Source: Prevotella sp.
GTDB taxonomy: Bacteria > Bacteroidota > Bacteroidia > Bacteroidales > Bacteroidaceae
DNA: 64,000 nucleotides
Direction of reading: 5' to 3'
NCBI GenBank assembly: GCA_017538105.1
Contig: JAFYJN010000067.1
Location: 55,753 to 119,752 of the forward strand
Part shown: positions 1 to 9,800 of the stretch, piece after piece
Layout: the number at the start of each line of letters is the position of its first letter
Numbering within the stretch: position 1 is the first letter of the stretch
Notes under the pieces: model-generated
What the model saw: only the letters and a program-made list of their open reading frames with translations
What the model was told of the DNA's origin: nothing
The model's database searches: none
Made by a program: the position numbers and the translations under genes

Positions 1-529
1 CGATCGCAGGTATGGTTATGTGGCCGAGACGTCTGTTCGCGGTCGCAAACTCTTTCTGTTGAAGCCCACCACCTACATGAACCTAAGCGGCAACGCTGTT
101 CGCTATTGGCTGAACAAGGAGAATATCGACGAGAGCCGCCTGTTGGTGGTTGTCGACGACCTTGCCTTGCCTTTGGGCACTTTCCGTCTAAAAGGCCGCG
201 GTTCTTCCGGAACCCACAATGGTCTGGGTCATATCCAGCAACTCATTGGTCAAGACTACGCCCGTCTTCGCGTGGGCATCGGCGACAATTTCCCCCAAGG
301 CAGCCAGGTTAACTTCGTATTGGGAGACTTTTCTTCCGAAGAGCGCGAATTGCTTAAGCCCGTGATTGACACGTCGATGGAAATCATCAAGAGTTTCGTG
401 CTTGCCGGAGTTGATGTTACCATGAACCAGTTCAACAGAAAGGGACAAAGGGCCTCCCAAGGGAAAGAAACTTCTCAGGAACAAGGGTCGAAGAGCAAGG
501 AGCAAGATAACAGCCAGAAGGAGGCATGA
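1..529 (+). CDS. pth: Peptidyl-tRNA hydrolase (5' end outside window)
   Basis: Releases tRNA from peptidyl-tRNAs that drop off ribosomes; a cytosolic housekeeping enzyme. The frame is open to the left edge: residues DRRYGYVAE precede the first possible internal start (GTG at 20), so the true start lies outside the window. Family motifs are visible: LLKPTTYMNLSG (substrate-binding Asn), VVDDLALPLG (catalytic-region Asp), and GSSGTHNGLGHI (the HNGL motif). The N-terminal part with the catalytic His is missing. After the conserved core comes a tail of about 30 residues rich in Lys, Gln, Ser and Glu. It is encoded by purine-rich DNA ('gaagagcaaggagcaag') that resembles the spacer repeats at 51379 and 59060, so the tail is probably a low-complexity extension. 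An S4-domain gene and purN follow on the same strand. Confidence 0.95.
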   Translation, partial: DRRYGYVAETSVRGRKLFLLKPTTYMNLSGNAVRYWLNKENIDESRLLVVVDDLALPLGTFRLKGRGSSGTHNGLGHIQQLIGQDYARLRVGIGDNFPQGSQVNFVLGDFSSEERELLKPVIDTSMEIIKSFVLAGVDVTMNQFNRKGQRASQGKETSQEQGSKSKEQDNSQKEA

Positions 530-596
530 AAGCCCAGAAGAGTCTCTAAGGTTTAAAAGAACCTATAATAACCTAGTATTAAAGAAGACAACAACG

Positions 597-1010
597 ATGG
601 CAGAAGCAAGAATAGACAAATGGCTTTGGTCGGCCCGTATTTTCAAGACACGATCACTGGCCGCCGATGCCTGCAAGAACGGTCGAGTGATGATGGGCGG
701 GATGAACGTGAAACCGTCGCGTCTGATTAAGGAAGGCGATGTTATCGACGTGCGCAAGCCCCCCGTAACCTACAGTTTCCGTGTGCTGAAATGCATCGAG
801 ATGCGAGTAGGAGCCAAGCTGCTGCCTGAGATTTACGAGAATGTCACCGACCCCAAGCAATACGAGCTATTGGAGATGAGTCGCATCAGCGGTTTTGTCG
901 ATCGTGCTCGCGGCACTGGCCGTCCCACGAAAAAAGACCGCCGTCAAATGGAAGCGTTCACCGACCCCGTAATGTTTGGTTTCGATGATTATGAGGAGGA
1001 AGAAGAATGA
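597..1010 (+). CDS. S4-domain RNA-binding protein (Hsp15/HslR-like)
   Basis: A 137-residue protein with an S4 RNA-binding domain at residues 1-65: it starts MAEARIDKWLWSARIFKTRS, the typical Hsp15 beginning, and continues with NGRVMMGG and KPSRLIKEGDVIDV. In E. coli, Hsp15 binds free 50S subunits that carry stalled peptidyl-tRNA, which fits the neighbouring pth gene. The middle and C-terminus are basic (RARGTGRPTKKDRRQ) and end in an acidic run of Asp and Glu. The stop overlaps the purN start in an ATGA, so the two genes are almost certainly co-transcribed and translationally coupled. The ribosome-rescue role is inferred from the family; the fold assignment is secure. Confidence 0.88.
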   Translation: MAEARIDKWLWSARIFKTRSLAADACKNGRVMMGGMNVKPSRLIKEGDVIDVRKPPVTYSFRVLKCIEMRVGAKLLPEIYENVTDPKQYELLEMSRISGFVDRARGTGRPTKKDRRQMEAFTDPVMFGFDDYEEEEE

Positions 1011-1579
1011 AGAATTTAGCCATATTCGCTTCTGGCAGTGGTTCTAACTGCGAGAACATCATCCGTTATTTCCAAGGCCACGAACACATTGCCGTGACCC
1101 TAGTGCTTTGCAACAAGTCCGATGCCTTCGTGCTCGAACGAGCTCGCCGTCTGGGAGTACCATCCTATGTAGTGCCGAAGAGCTCTTTCAATCGTCCAGA
1201 GATGGTGCTACCCATTCTTGAGGAGCACCATGTTGACTTCATCGTACTGGCGGGATTCTTGCTGATGGTTCCCAACTTCCTGTTGGAAGCCTATCCCCGA
1301 GCCATCATCAACATCCACCCGTCGTTGCTTCCCAAATATGGCGGCAAGGGCATGTGGGGTATGCATGTGCATAAAGCCGTGAAGGCCTCTGGCGACAGCG
1401 AGACAGGCATGACCGTTCATTGGGTGAGCAACATATGCGACGGTGGTGAAATTATCGCCCAATTCCGCACGCCAATTGAGCCCAACGACACTCCCGATGA
1501 CATTGCCGCCCGTGAGCACGTGTTGGAGATGGAACATTTTCCCCGGATAATAGAGGAAGTGGTGATGAGGGAAAAATAG
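1007..1579 (+). CDS. purN: Phosphoribosylglycinamide formyltransferase
   Basis: Transfers a formyl group from 10-formyltetrahydrofolate to glycinamide ribonucleotide, the third step of purine synthesis. Its 190 residues match the usual PurN length. Visible motifs are the N-terminal phosphate-binding loop FASGSGSNCENII, the catalytic block INIHPSLLPKYGGKGMWGMHVH (Asn and His of the active site) and MTVHWVSNICDGGEIIAQ with the catalytic Asp. The start ATG overlaps the stop of the S4-domain gene by four bases. It converges on the minus-strand barrel gene that ends at 1615, and no clear hairpin terminator is seen in the 35-bp gap. Confidence 0.96.
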   Translation: MKNLAIFASGSGSNCENIIRYFQGHEHIAVTLVLCNKSDAFVLERARRLGVPSYVVPKSSFNRPEMVLPILEEHHVDFIVLAGFLLMVPNFLLEAYPRAIINIHPSLLPKYGGKGMWGMHVHKAVKASGDSETGMTVHWVSNICDGGEIIAQFRTPIEPNDTPDDIAAREHVLEMEHFPRIIEEVVMREK

Positions 1580-1614
1580 CACTCGTATTCGTATCTGATT
1601 GTGATACAAAAACA

Positions 1615-2211
1615 TCAGAACTTATAGCGCACACCAGCCTGAACAATGCCTTGCTCACCGGTGCCCAGCTCTATGAAACCACGGAAGGTGGGACTACCAG
1701 CCTCAATGCCAAGGAGCGAGGCTTGCCAGTTCACGTGCACCTCTGAGTCGGTATAGTCGTTGTTGCTGTTGTTGCTACTGTTGTACTTCTCGTTGCGCAG
1801 GGTAGCACCGATGGCCAATTTCGAGTACATACCGAAGTTTTTCTTACGCAGCCAGTCGAACTTTACAGCGGGCATCAGGGTATAGTAACTGTTCTTGCTC
1901 TCGCCGATTCTGTCCTTGCCCGACATGACATCCTGCTTGTTCTGACCATAGGCGAAGATACCGCCCACGCCAAGCCAGTTCTTCACGTGATAAAAATACT
2001 CGGCACTGATGGGGCCGAAGAATTTCTCGTTCTCAAGTTTTGCCCCAAACATGGCTCCGCCGATTTCTTCGAACGCATCAATGATCTGCGAGTTCGAATC
2101 GATACCATAACTAATAGCTACCTCATGTTTCGTGTCGTCGTAACCATTCTGTGCGTTCACACTCATTGCAGTCATTATGGCGACTGCGGCCAATGCTAAA
2201 ATCTTATTCAT
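1615..2211 (-). CDS. Small outer-membrane beta-barrel protein
   Basis: A protein of about 198 residues with a signal peptide (MNKILALAAVAIMTAMSVNA, cleavage before QNGYDD). Alternating hydrophobic/polar strands and the terminal sequence IVQAGVRYKF, ending in an aromatic residue, are typical of outer-membrane barrels. The start is placed at the second methionine because it begins the signal peptide; an upstream Met would add only MYK. The stretch YNSSNNSNNDYTDSE is low-complexity and probably a surface loop. It is the last gene of a minus-strand run of envelope genes, following the gene that ends at 2226. No specific substrate or function can be assigned. Confidence 0.75.
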   Translation of the reverse strand: MNKILALAAVAIMTAMSVNAQNGYDDTKHEVAISYGIDSNSQIIDAFEEIGGAMFGAKLENEKFFGPISAEYFYHVKNWLGVGGIFAYGQNKQDVMSGKDRIGESKNSYYTLMPAVKFDWLRKKNFGMYSKLAIGATLRNEKYNSSNNSNNDYTDSEVHVNWQASLLGIEAGSPTFRGFIELGTGEQGIVQAGVRYKF

Positions 2212-2225
2212 TTTATACATATTTA

Positions 2226-3314
2226 TTAGTAATGCTTCTTCAATGCTTCGATTGCCTTGAGTTGCGCGGCATCGAGGGCGGGGATGTTGTGCTGACGCTC
2301 ATATGCTTGCAGTTCTTCAAGCGTCATATCGTTCTGGTGTCCATGGTTCAGTTCCTTGCTGCGAGCCTTGAACTCGGCCTCGTCGACATAACTGTGAGTG
2401 ACAACGTATGAGTAGTAGATGTCGCGCTCGCGTCCCTTGCCGGAGTTATGCTCCCAGTGGTGCATCGCCATCACCAGACGGGCCAGATCGGGGATGTCGC
2501 CGTCGTCCTCGTCGGGCAGGCGATAGATTGTGGCATACTCGTAGGCGTAGTCCTTCTCCTGCCTCCGTTTCATCAGGCTCTCGTTGCCCTTTTTCTCGTC
2601 CTGAAAGCGCTGCATACGTCCCGCATCGAGTGTGGTGTATGTCCTGCCTTCATCGTGTACAATCTGTCCCACCTTCCCCTTTGGGTTCTCCACCCGCCAG
2701 CGGTTGTCGTCGTCCTTTGTCACACTGAGGCCATACTCATCCCTCGCCTTTTCTTTCATCAACCATTTCTCGGTCATAGAACCCTTATTGCGCTTGCACA
2801 TCTCTTTCGCCTTTAATTCTATTTCGGCCAAATGCCATCCTGGTGCCTTGTTGGCGAAGATGCCCATAGAGGAAACATAGCGCGTCTTGGGGTCGTAGTT
2901 TTTCTTGATGTCGTAAGCCATGGGGATGATACCTGCACCGTAGGCCCGCAGCGAGTCGCCGATGTAGCGGAAGCCACGGACGTAGTACTCCACGTAGATG
3001 TAGGGCTTGGGCTTCACCACGATTTCGTCGATGCCGAAGTCAGCCTCCTCCATCGTGACGCGACCCTCAGCAAGCGAGGCCACCGAGACCTGTTGCGGCT
3101 TGTAGGCCACGTGGCTCAAGCCAACCTTTCGGGCGCCCTTCACATCGGCCAGCACGCCGTTTAGGTCGGTCTTGCCGATATACACACCGTCCTCGGTTGT
3201 CACACTAACCAGTGGGATGCCGTTGCCATCGGCATCCACCACTTCTATCTTCTGCGCCTGTGCGCTTATGGTTGCCATCAAAGCGACAGCAGCAAATAGT
3301 AGGATCTTTCTCAT
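2226..3314 (-). CDS. Secreted protein with carboxypeptidase-regulatory-like domain
   Basis: A 362-residue protein with a Sec signal peptide (MRKILLFAAVALMATISAQA) followed by a domain of about 75 residues that looks like the beta-sandwich carboxypeptidase-regulatory-like fold (IEVVDADGNGIPLVSVTTEDG, then KTDLNGVLADV), common at the front of Bacteroidota outer-membrane proteins. The rest has many Lys, Glu and Tyr and no recognised domain or barrel pattern, so it is probably periplasmic or surface-attached. Its start overlaps the stop of the preceding gene (ending at 3311) by four bases, so the two are translationally coupled and probably work together. Function unknown. Confidence 0.7.
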   Translation of the reverse strand: MRKILLFAAVALMATISAQAQKIEVVDADGNGIPLVSVTTEDGVYIGKTDLNGVLADVKGARKVGLSHVAYKPQQVSVASLAEGRVTMEEADFGIDEIVVKPKPYIYVEYYVRGFRYIGDSLRAYGAGIIPMAYDIKKNYDPKTRYVSSMGIFANKAPGWHLAEIELKAKEMCKRNKGSMTEKWLMKEKARDEYGLSVTKDDDNRWRVENPKGKVGQIVHDEGRTYTTLDAGRMQRFQDEKKGNESLMKRRQEKDYAYEYATIYRLPDEDDGDIPDLARLVMAMHHWEHNSGKGRERDIYYSYVVTHSYVDEAEFKARSKELNHGHQNDMTLEELQAYERQHNIPALDAAQLKAIEALKKHY

Positions 3315-3877
3315 TGCTTGCGGTGCTGTTTCGGATGAAGTTTGATGTCGAATTTCAATTCCGTGCGGAGTTCCTTGAGCACGGATTTCGAGAGGTAGGC
3401 GCGAGCCTGCCGTTTGCCCTCCGGGAAGAGGAACTGCAAACGCTTGCCGCCGAGCATTTTCTTCACCACCGTACAGGTGGCCGTCACGGGTTCACCGAGT
3501 TGAAAGCCATTAGTGGCGGCACGCCCCTGGAACTCCACAGTGGTGTCGACATCCTTGCCAAAGAGATCGAGGATTGAGGCGATGGTGGCCAGAGCCTCGT
3601 CGGTTGTGGCGCCAAGGCGAATGGTGACCTCGTGGATGTTCTGCACCTGCATGCCGAGAATTTCGTCAGCCCCTAGGAAGTCGGCCACTCGCCCCAAGCT
3701 GAGGTAGTAGCCGAAGGTATCATCCTCGTCGGTGTCCTTGTAGGTGAAAATACTATACTCGCCGTGGTCGGTCTCGGTCTCAGCCACCTCCACCCTCATG
3801 CCGGCGGGCTGGTTCTGTGCGTTGGCTGTGCCCAGAGCCAGTGCGCCGAGCAACAGCAGTATCAAAAATTTCTTCAC
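3311..3877 (-). CDS. Secreted protein of unknown function
   Basis: 188 residues with a clear signal peptide (MKKFLILLLLGALALGTANA, cleavage before QNQPAG). The mature part is mixed alpha/beta and ends in a basic stretch (KLHPKQHRKQ). I do not recognise the family. It is coupled by a 4-base overlap to the carboxypeptidase-regulatory-like protein downstream and starts 37 bp after the stop of the M4 peptidase gene. It may therefore be read from the same transcript as the peptidase. Confidence 0.65.
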   Translation of the reverse strand: MKKFLILLLLGALALGTANAQNQPAGMRVEVAETETDHGEYSIFTYKDTDEDDTFGYYLSLGRVADFLGADEILGMQVQNIHEVTIRLGATTDEALATIASILDLFGKDVDTTVEFQGRAATNGFQLGEPVTATCTVVKKMLGGKRLQFLFPEGKRQARAYLSKSVLKELRTELKFDIKLHPKQHRKQ

Positions 3878-3914
3878 GTATTGATTGTTTATCTTTTTAT
3901 CTCATGCAAAAATC

Positions 3915-6242
3915 TCAGCGGACGACCATCTTGCCACCCTTGTGGATATAAACACCTTTCACGCCGGGCTTGGCATAGAGTTTTCGTCCTTGCAGGTCAT
4001 AATAGCAGTCCACATCATTCTCATCGGCATAGAAGGTATGTATGCCCGTGCTATAGTCGGGGTCGAGTACGCCCACTGCTTTCCAGGCATCGACGACAGC
4101 ATTCACCTCTTGTCCGTTGTCGCCGTATAGCACTCCGGCTGCCTCTATCGAAGCCTCGCTGATGGCGGCATAGTCGGTCTGCTCGGCTGCATAACTGGTG
4201 AGGGTGAGGTAGGCAATCTGGCGGGATTTCTCGATGCCGACGCCGTTCACGTCATAGCCGTAGCCTTTGTCGTTGGTGCCACTGCCCCCTTCGGTGAGCA
4301 GGTAATACCATTTGTTCTGCACACTGCTGTTGGTGTGTACGCCGCCATTGTCGCCATCACCATCATCATCGGGGTCAACCCAGTATTCACCACCGTAGGT
4401 ATCGGGAGATGGGCTGGTTCCGTCCATGCTGTTTTTCGGGTCGGCCATATCACGCATATTGCTGTTTTCGACGAGGACATTCTCCCCGATGAACCAATTT
4501 GCGGAATGGTTGACATATTTCTTGACGCTGATGCCCATAATATCGGAGAACGACTCGTTGAGTGCGCCCGACTCACCGCTATACTCAAGATTTGCCGTCA
4601 CTCCTGTGACGATGTGAGTGAACTCATGGGCCATGACCGAGATTTCCACAACAGGGTTCATCGCTGCATAGTCAACACCTCCGATGCCATAGATCATGGG
4701 ATATGGAGCCTGGGTGCCCAACGCTCCGGCATTGGTTGTGGGATTTGCCAACAAGCAGGCTGTTTCGTCGTTGTTCATATAAATGAGGTTGTAGACAGGA
4801 GCGCCATTGCCGTCATAACTCTTTCGGTGGAACACCTCGTCATAAAAGTCAAGTGTCTTGCCCATGCCCCAATGAACATCTACAGTGGGGTCGCCGGCCG
4901 GTAGGTACGTTAGGGTGAACGCTATGCGCTCATTCTCAAATTCGAACTTTCCGCTTTCGTCGGGGACGAAAGAGGTGATGGCCAGCAAATCCAGCGTCTC
5001 CATATCCTCATCTTCGTCGAATTCACCATCATCGTATGCCCTAGCACTCTTCATGGCGTAAAAGTCGTCATCGTCGTCGTCATCATCACCATCATCTTCG
5101 GGTTCGCCGAGGGCGACAACGATGGTCATGCCCTCTTTGGGAATGATCTCCGACAAACTGGAAATGTCAAGAGGTGTGGAGAGTTCTTCCAACGGCATTT
5201 CCATGTCTTCGAGCACCCCATTGCTGATGTTCTCCACGTCGGTCCCATAGCGGAGGGATAATCTCAGTGAGGGCACCATCTCGCTTTCCATGTCGATGGG
5301 CATGAGGTTGCCCCCCTCATCAGGCACTGTTACTTTCGATACTCCCAAGGTGTTGATTTTGAACGCCGAAAAATGGCCATCAGGACTACTTATATAGGAT
5401 GAGAAGTCCCTGATGTAACGTTCCAAACCGCTCAGTTGGTTTGTGGTCCCCATCTCCTCGATCATTTCCATCCATTCGTTTTTCTCTTCTTCGGTAGCAT
5501 CGTTGTAGTTGCCCGGCAAATTGCCCTGGGGGAAATAATCGTATAAGATACCCTCATCTGCCATCTGTTCATAGGTCTTGAGATAGGCACCGTTGAGGGT
5601 GTGGATGTTGCGGTCTTTGTCGTAGAGATAGGTGATGCCATCGTCGCCTTTTACGACATCCAGCGTCACGTCGTCATTGTAGAAACTCCTACCCGTGACG
5701 GTTGTAGAAGTGCCTGTGGGCACGTCGAAGTGGTGCAGGACAGCCACACGCTTGATGATTTGGCCGGTTTCGGCATCATAGTACACCCACTCGTTCTTTT
5801 GCGAGGAAAACACCTTGTAGGCATAGCGGTAGCCTTGACGCGTGCTCACCAGAAGCAGTTTACGGCCGTCAGTCGTCTGGTGGGTTGAGTCACTCTGCCC
5901 ACGCAATTTGGCCGGTGATCGGCGGGCCTCCATCACCATGCCGTTGGCGGAGCGTAGCAGGCCGTTTCTGGCATGCAGGATGACCTGCGAATGTTCCACC
6001 TCCACCCCATCCACATACTGATGATAGACAATCCGTTCCATGCCGGCAGGGTCGGTGGCACGGCTCACCTCTCGCCACTCTGTTCCCGGAGGTAGGGAGA
6101 ACCACTGCGAGAAATGATCTACTGCGTTTTCCACGGCAATCCGCTGTCCACTAAACCTGAGAAAGAATCTCCCGTTCTTATCGGCGGCCATCAAGACAAC
6201 CACTACGAGAAGCGACACGAATAACAATGTGATCCTTTTCAT
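3915..6242 (-). CDS. M4 (thermolysin-family) metallopeptidase, secreted
   Basis: A secreted zinc endopeptidase of 775 residues. It has a signal peptide (MKRITLLFVSLLVVVVLMA), then an N-terminal propeptide of FTP/PepSY type (residues about 20-190; the stretch YRYAYKVFSSQKNEWVYYDA is typical). The catalytic domain carries the zinc motif HEFTH near residue 536, followed by the GALNESFSDIMG segment with the third zinc ligand Glu. The His proton donor region is probably GGVHTNSSVQNKWYYLL. Odd points: an insert of consecutive aspartates (about residue 385) and further acidic stretches lie between propeptide and catalytic domain. The protein ends in YDLQGRKLYAKPGVKGVYIHKGG, the Prevotella-type C-terminal tail also seen on the LRR protein ending at 6844. 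Probably matured by autocleavage; T9SS export is an inference. Confidence 0.9.
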   Translation of the reverse strand: MKRITLLFVSLLVVVVLMAADKNGRFFLRFSGQRIAVENAVDHFSQWFSLPPGTEWREVSRATDPAGMERIVYHQYVDGVEVEHSQVILHARNGLLRSANGMVMEARRSPAKLRGQSDSTHQTTDGRKLLLVSTRQGYRYAYKVFSSQKNEWVYYDAETGQIIKRVAVLHHFDVPTGTSTTVTGRSFYNDDVTLDVVKGDDGITYLYDKDRNIHTLNGAYLKTYEQMADEGILYDYFPQGNLPGNYNDATEEEKNEWMEMIEEMGTTNQLSGLERYIRDFSSYISSPDGHFSAFKINTLGVSKVTVPDEGGNLMPIDMESEMVPSLRLSLRYGTDVENISNGVLEDMEMPLEELSTPLDISSLSEIIPKEGMTIVVALGEPEDDGDDDDDDDDFYAMKSARAYDDGEFDEDEDMETLDLLAITSFVPDESGKFEFENERIAFTLTYLPAGDPTVDVHWGMGKTLDFYDEVFHRKSYDGNGAPVYNLIYMNNDETACLLANPTTNAGALGTQAPYPMIYGIGGVDYAAMNPVVEISVMAHEFTHIVTGVTANLEYSGESGALNESFSDIMGISVKKYVNHSANWFIGENVLVENSNMRDMADPKNSMDGTSPSPDTYGGEYWVDPDDDGDGDNGGVHTNSSVQNKWYYLLTEGGSGTNDKGYGYDVNGVGIEKSRQIAYLTLTSYAAEQTDYAAISEASIEAAGVLYGDNGQEVNAVVDAWKAVGVLDPDYSTGIHTFYADENDVDCYYDLQGRKLYAKPGVKGVYIHKGGKMVVR

Positions 6243-6297
6243 CCTTTTTTTAATAAATAAAATCTCCTTACTTGCTCTAAATAACCTTTGAAGTTGG

Positions 6298-6777
6298 TCA
6301 ACGCCACATCATCACTTCGTAAGACTTATTGTTGTTGTAGAAATAGAGGTCGCAGTGCATGGTCGATGTCACCTTTTCCTTGAGGGTGATGCGGAAGTAG
6401 GGTTGGCCATCGACGGTTCCTTCTATCACCGTTGCATTCTTGATGGTATAGGCGGTATTGTCGGCGGATGAATATTCCTCACGTGTGGACTCATCCGACT
6501 CTCCGTTCTTATAATAGAACCTTTCCGACTTAAAGTTGTGATTAGAAGCACTAAACTTCACCTCGAAATAGAACTCGCTGGGATCAGCATCGGTAGTCCA
6601 AGTACCGTCGCTCTTCTTCACGGAGTTTACGTGCCAAGCAGGTCCGTTGATGGTGTTGCGCAGTTCGTAGTCGGCATTGCTCTCCCCGTCATCCCTGTCG
6701 GCGCAGGCGGTCATAGCCATTGCCGTACTACAGATAATAACCGCTAAGAAAATCTTTAGAAAATACTTTGTTTTCAT
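6298..6777 (-). CDS. Small lipoprotein of unknown function
   Basis: About 159 residues from MKTKYFLKIFLAVIICSTAM, a signal peptide followed by a lipobox-like TAC and an acidic post-Cys stretch (ADRDDGES), which in Bacteroidota favours export to the surface. The start at 6777 is preferred to an upstream Met because it begins the signal sequence. The mature domain has a repeated beta pattern (WHVNSVKKSDGTW, FYFEVKFSASNHNF, YFRITLKEKVTSTMHCDLYFY), reminiscent of lipocalin-like or META-type small beta-barrels, but this is only a shape impression. It lies between the giant LRR protein and the M4 peptidase on the same strand. Confidence 0.65.
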   Translation of the reverse strand: MKTKYFLKIFLAVIICSTAMAMTACADRDDGESNADYELRNTINGPAWHVNSVKKSDGTWTTDADPSEFYFEVKFSASNHNFKSERFYYKNGESDESTREEYSSADNTAYTIKNATVIEGTVDGQPYFRITLKEKVTSTMHCDLYFYNNNKSYEVMMWR

Positions 6778-6843
6778 TACTCTATTGTTTTTGGTTGTTG
6801 AATATTGTTTTTTCTTATACACGGATAGCGTGCTCGCAGGGAA

Positions 6844-9800
6844 TCACTTCACTATATACTTCTTTCCGTTATGGATGTATAATCCCCGTCCCGCAGGTTT
6901 CCCGCTGATTCGGCGACCGTCGATGGTGTACCACTCCGTGGCTTCCAGGGATTGCTTGTCGGGTATAGTACTTGTTTCGATACCGTTAATTCCGGTGGTC
7001 TCATCGTCCAATACACTGAACAGCAGGTACGGATTGGCATTGGTCACCCATTCGTAAGTGAGATAGGCGCGATAGGGTTGTATGGGGTCGGTACCCTTGT
7101 AGTAGAAGAAGCCGAGAACGCCGCTGCTGTTGCGCCCGAGCGTGAGGATGCTGCCCCTGTCGGAATCGCTTTGGTAAACCTCCATGCCGTCGCGTCCCAC
7201 GCCATTGAGCTTGTTCTCATACATGTTCCAAGGAGTCAGTGGCTCGTCGAGAGGGAACAGGCGGTAAGTGCCTGGTTCCTCGGCGAAAATGACGATGGGT
7301 GAACGGTTCGGAATCTGATTAGCCATCCTCTTCAGATATGCCAACTTCTCCTCCTTCGACGATTCGGTGACGATGTACGCCCTGAGGTCTGTCGGCAGTT
7401 CCGTATCAAAGCCGATATACATCGTGGCAGCCTTGGCCGAACCAATCTTCAGAGGGTAGTAGCAGTGCAGTTTGCCAGCATCGGCATACTCCTCCCATGA
7501 CGCGTCGTCGAGGTATTGGTTGAAGAGTATGCTGCCGTAGGTGGCATCGCTGATGTAAACATCCACGAGACCGTCATCGCCCGTGAATATTCCGTTGTCG
7601 CCAAGGTCGGCCACGGTACTGTAGTCGGAGGTATCAAAGAACACCTTCTGCAAGCCGAAAATCCTATATATAGCCCCCGGCTTGATCTCGTCGATGACCC
7701 CAGGAATGACGATCTCCTCACCCGATCGACCGTTTGGGAAGGCCACGAGTGCATTGTTGCTGTCGAAGAGGATGCCCTCGCGCGATACGAATGTGGTGTT
7801 GAACGGATCGACGTAGATGTTCTCTATCTCGGAACCGAAGAAGGCACCGGGTTCCACCGTCGTCACCTTGGCAGGAAGGGTGATTTCCTTGATTGCGGTC
7901 ATAGAGAACGGACGGTCGCCCGTACCCGCGAGCCCTTCGCCGGTGATGGTCTGCAGGTTGTAGGGCAGTCGCACCTCCTCCAGATTGCTCAGTCCGCTGA
8001 GTTGTGTGGTGAGTGTCGTCACCGCCTTGAAGAAGCGGAACTCTGGGAACTTTTTCATCTGCAGTGCTTCCAATTGCACATCGGTGCTCGTGAAGGCCGT
8101 AAGCGTCTGTTCGGTGGTCACGGCACTGATTTCAGCCAACGACAGTCGCTTGTCGCCGTTAGTGTCGAAGGCCTTGACACACGCCTTCTCGGCATGAATG
8201 TCGACGAAAGAGATGCCACGTTCTATGTCACCGCTGTTGGTGCGCATGGGGATATAGTAGAACGATTTATCCAGAGAGGCACAGATGGCCTCCATCGGTG
8301 TCATCATACCAGATGAAGCACCTGTCTCCATCGTCGTTGAGGGAGCGATGATGCCCAGTTCGCTATCCGCCTCTATATACTCCGTTCCATGGAGGTTCGT
8401 CCATGTGGCTGCACCCGGCTCAAACTCCAGCATCTTGGTGAATCCGAGCAGGTAGTTGTTGGCTGCATTGTAGTTATTGTCGGTGCGTACCGGCACCATC
8501 AGAAGTTTGGCGATGTCGGTATGGGCAAACGTCTTGAGTGTGGGGAAATAGTTGCTTGACCATGACCAGCGGTCGCGCTTACCGAGTGCCGCACCTATCT
8601 CATCGAGCGTCTGTCCGGTGCTGCCCGGCTCATAGCCCTTCAGCCAATAGCAGTCTTTCAGGGCTTTTTTGTCGCCCATGCTCTTGTCGGCAGAGGAGAA
8701 CATGACCGGCGATACAGACAGACAGTTCTTCACACTATTCTGGATTGAAGCATAATTAGAAGTGTAAGGAATGAATGGCGTGAACTGGTCTTGCTCTGTG
8801 GTGAGCGGCACCACGGCAGAGATACAGTCCTCAACAATTCCTCGCACGCAGGCACAGATGCCTCCGCAAGGTCTGCCCACGGCATTGACACCCTGTACGA
8901 TACAGTTGGTGATACTGCCTCTCACAATACCCGCAATGATGCCATAGTGTGTTGTGAGTTCAGCGTTGGTTTTTGTACCGTTGACAACAGTGGGTTCTGG
9001 GGCTATCCAGGTATCCACTACGGCAAGATTGCTGATGGAACCGTTATCATCCACTTTGCCGAAGAGCGAGAAGAATGTGCCAGTCTCGGTGGGTGGAGTG
9101 TTGTAATAGTCGTTCAGATACAATCCCGACACCGTGTGACCGTCGCCGTTGTAGTTTGCATCCCATGTACACAGGTCTGTTTGCCAGTTAGCGGTTACAT
9201 GTCTTTGAGGATTGGCAGGAGCGAAGCACGCATCTGTGATAAGTGTGTTATTGAGTTTATCGGGGTCGTCGCTGCTTACACTTTTGGTGATGGTGATATT
9301 GCACAATTGCTTATAGAACTGTCCCGTTTGGTTGGTCTTGATGGCATGATAGAGTTGGGCTGCATTCTTGATGAGGTATGGGTCGCCCGCCGTTCCCGTT
9401 CCTGCGGCGAATCTGTCGGCCTCGCTGCCGTCCCATTCTTTGTCAATGGTGGAGTTCAGTCCGAGGTATTTCGTGCCACCCAAAATGGCCGGACGGTTGT
9501 AGGTCACCGTCTTCTTCCTCACCTTTGCCGTGGTGGTGACGAAGCAGGTACCGCCGTTATAGGCCGTCGCCGTCTTGTCTTTCACCTTGATGACATCCGT
9601 CTCGGGGAAGAAGGTCTCGCAGGTCATGATGATGCTACGTCCAGTGAGTTTCTCCTCCCAGTTGTAGGTTTTGGTAGGTGCTGACAAGGTGGAGACGAAA
9701 TCGTCGGCACTGTCGCCCTTGACGAATTTTACCGGCATGGCACACAACAAAGCCCCTGACGCATATACCGTACTGTACGTGTTGGCTTTGCCATAACCAT

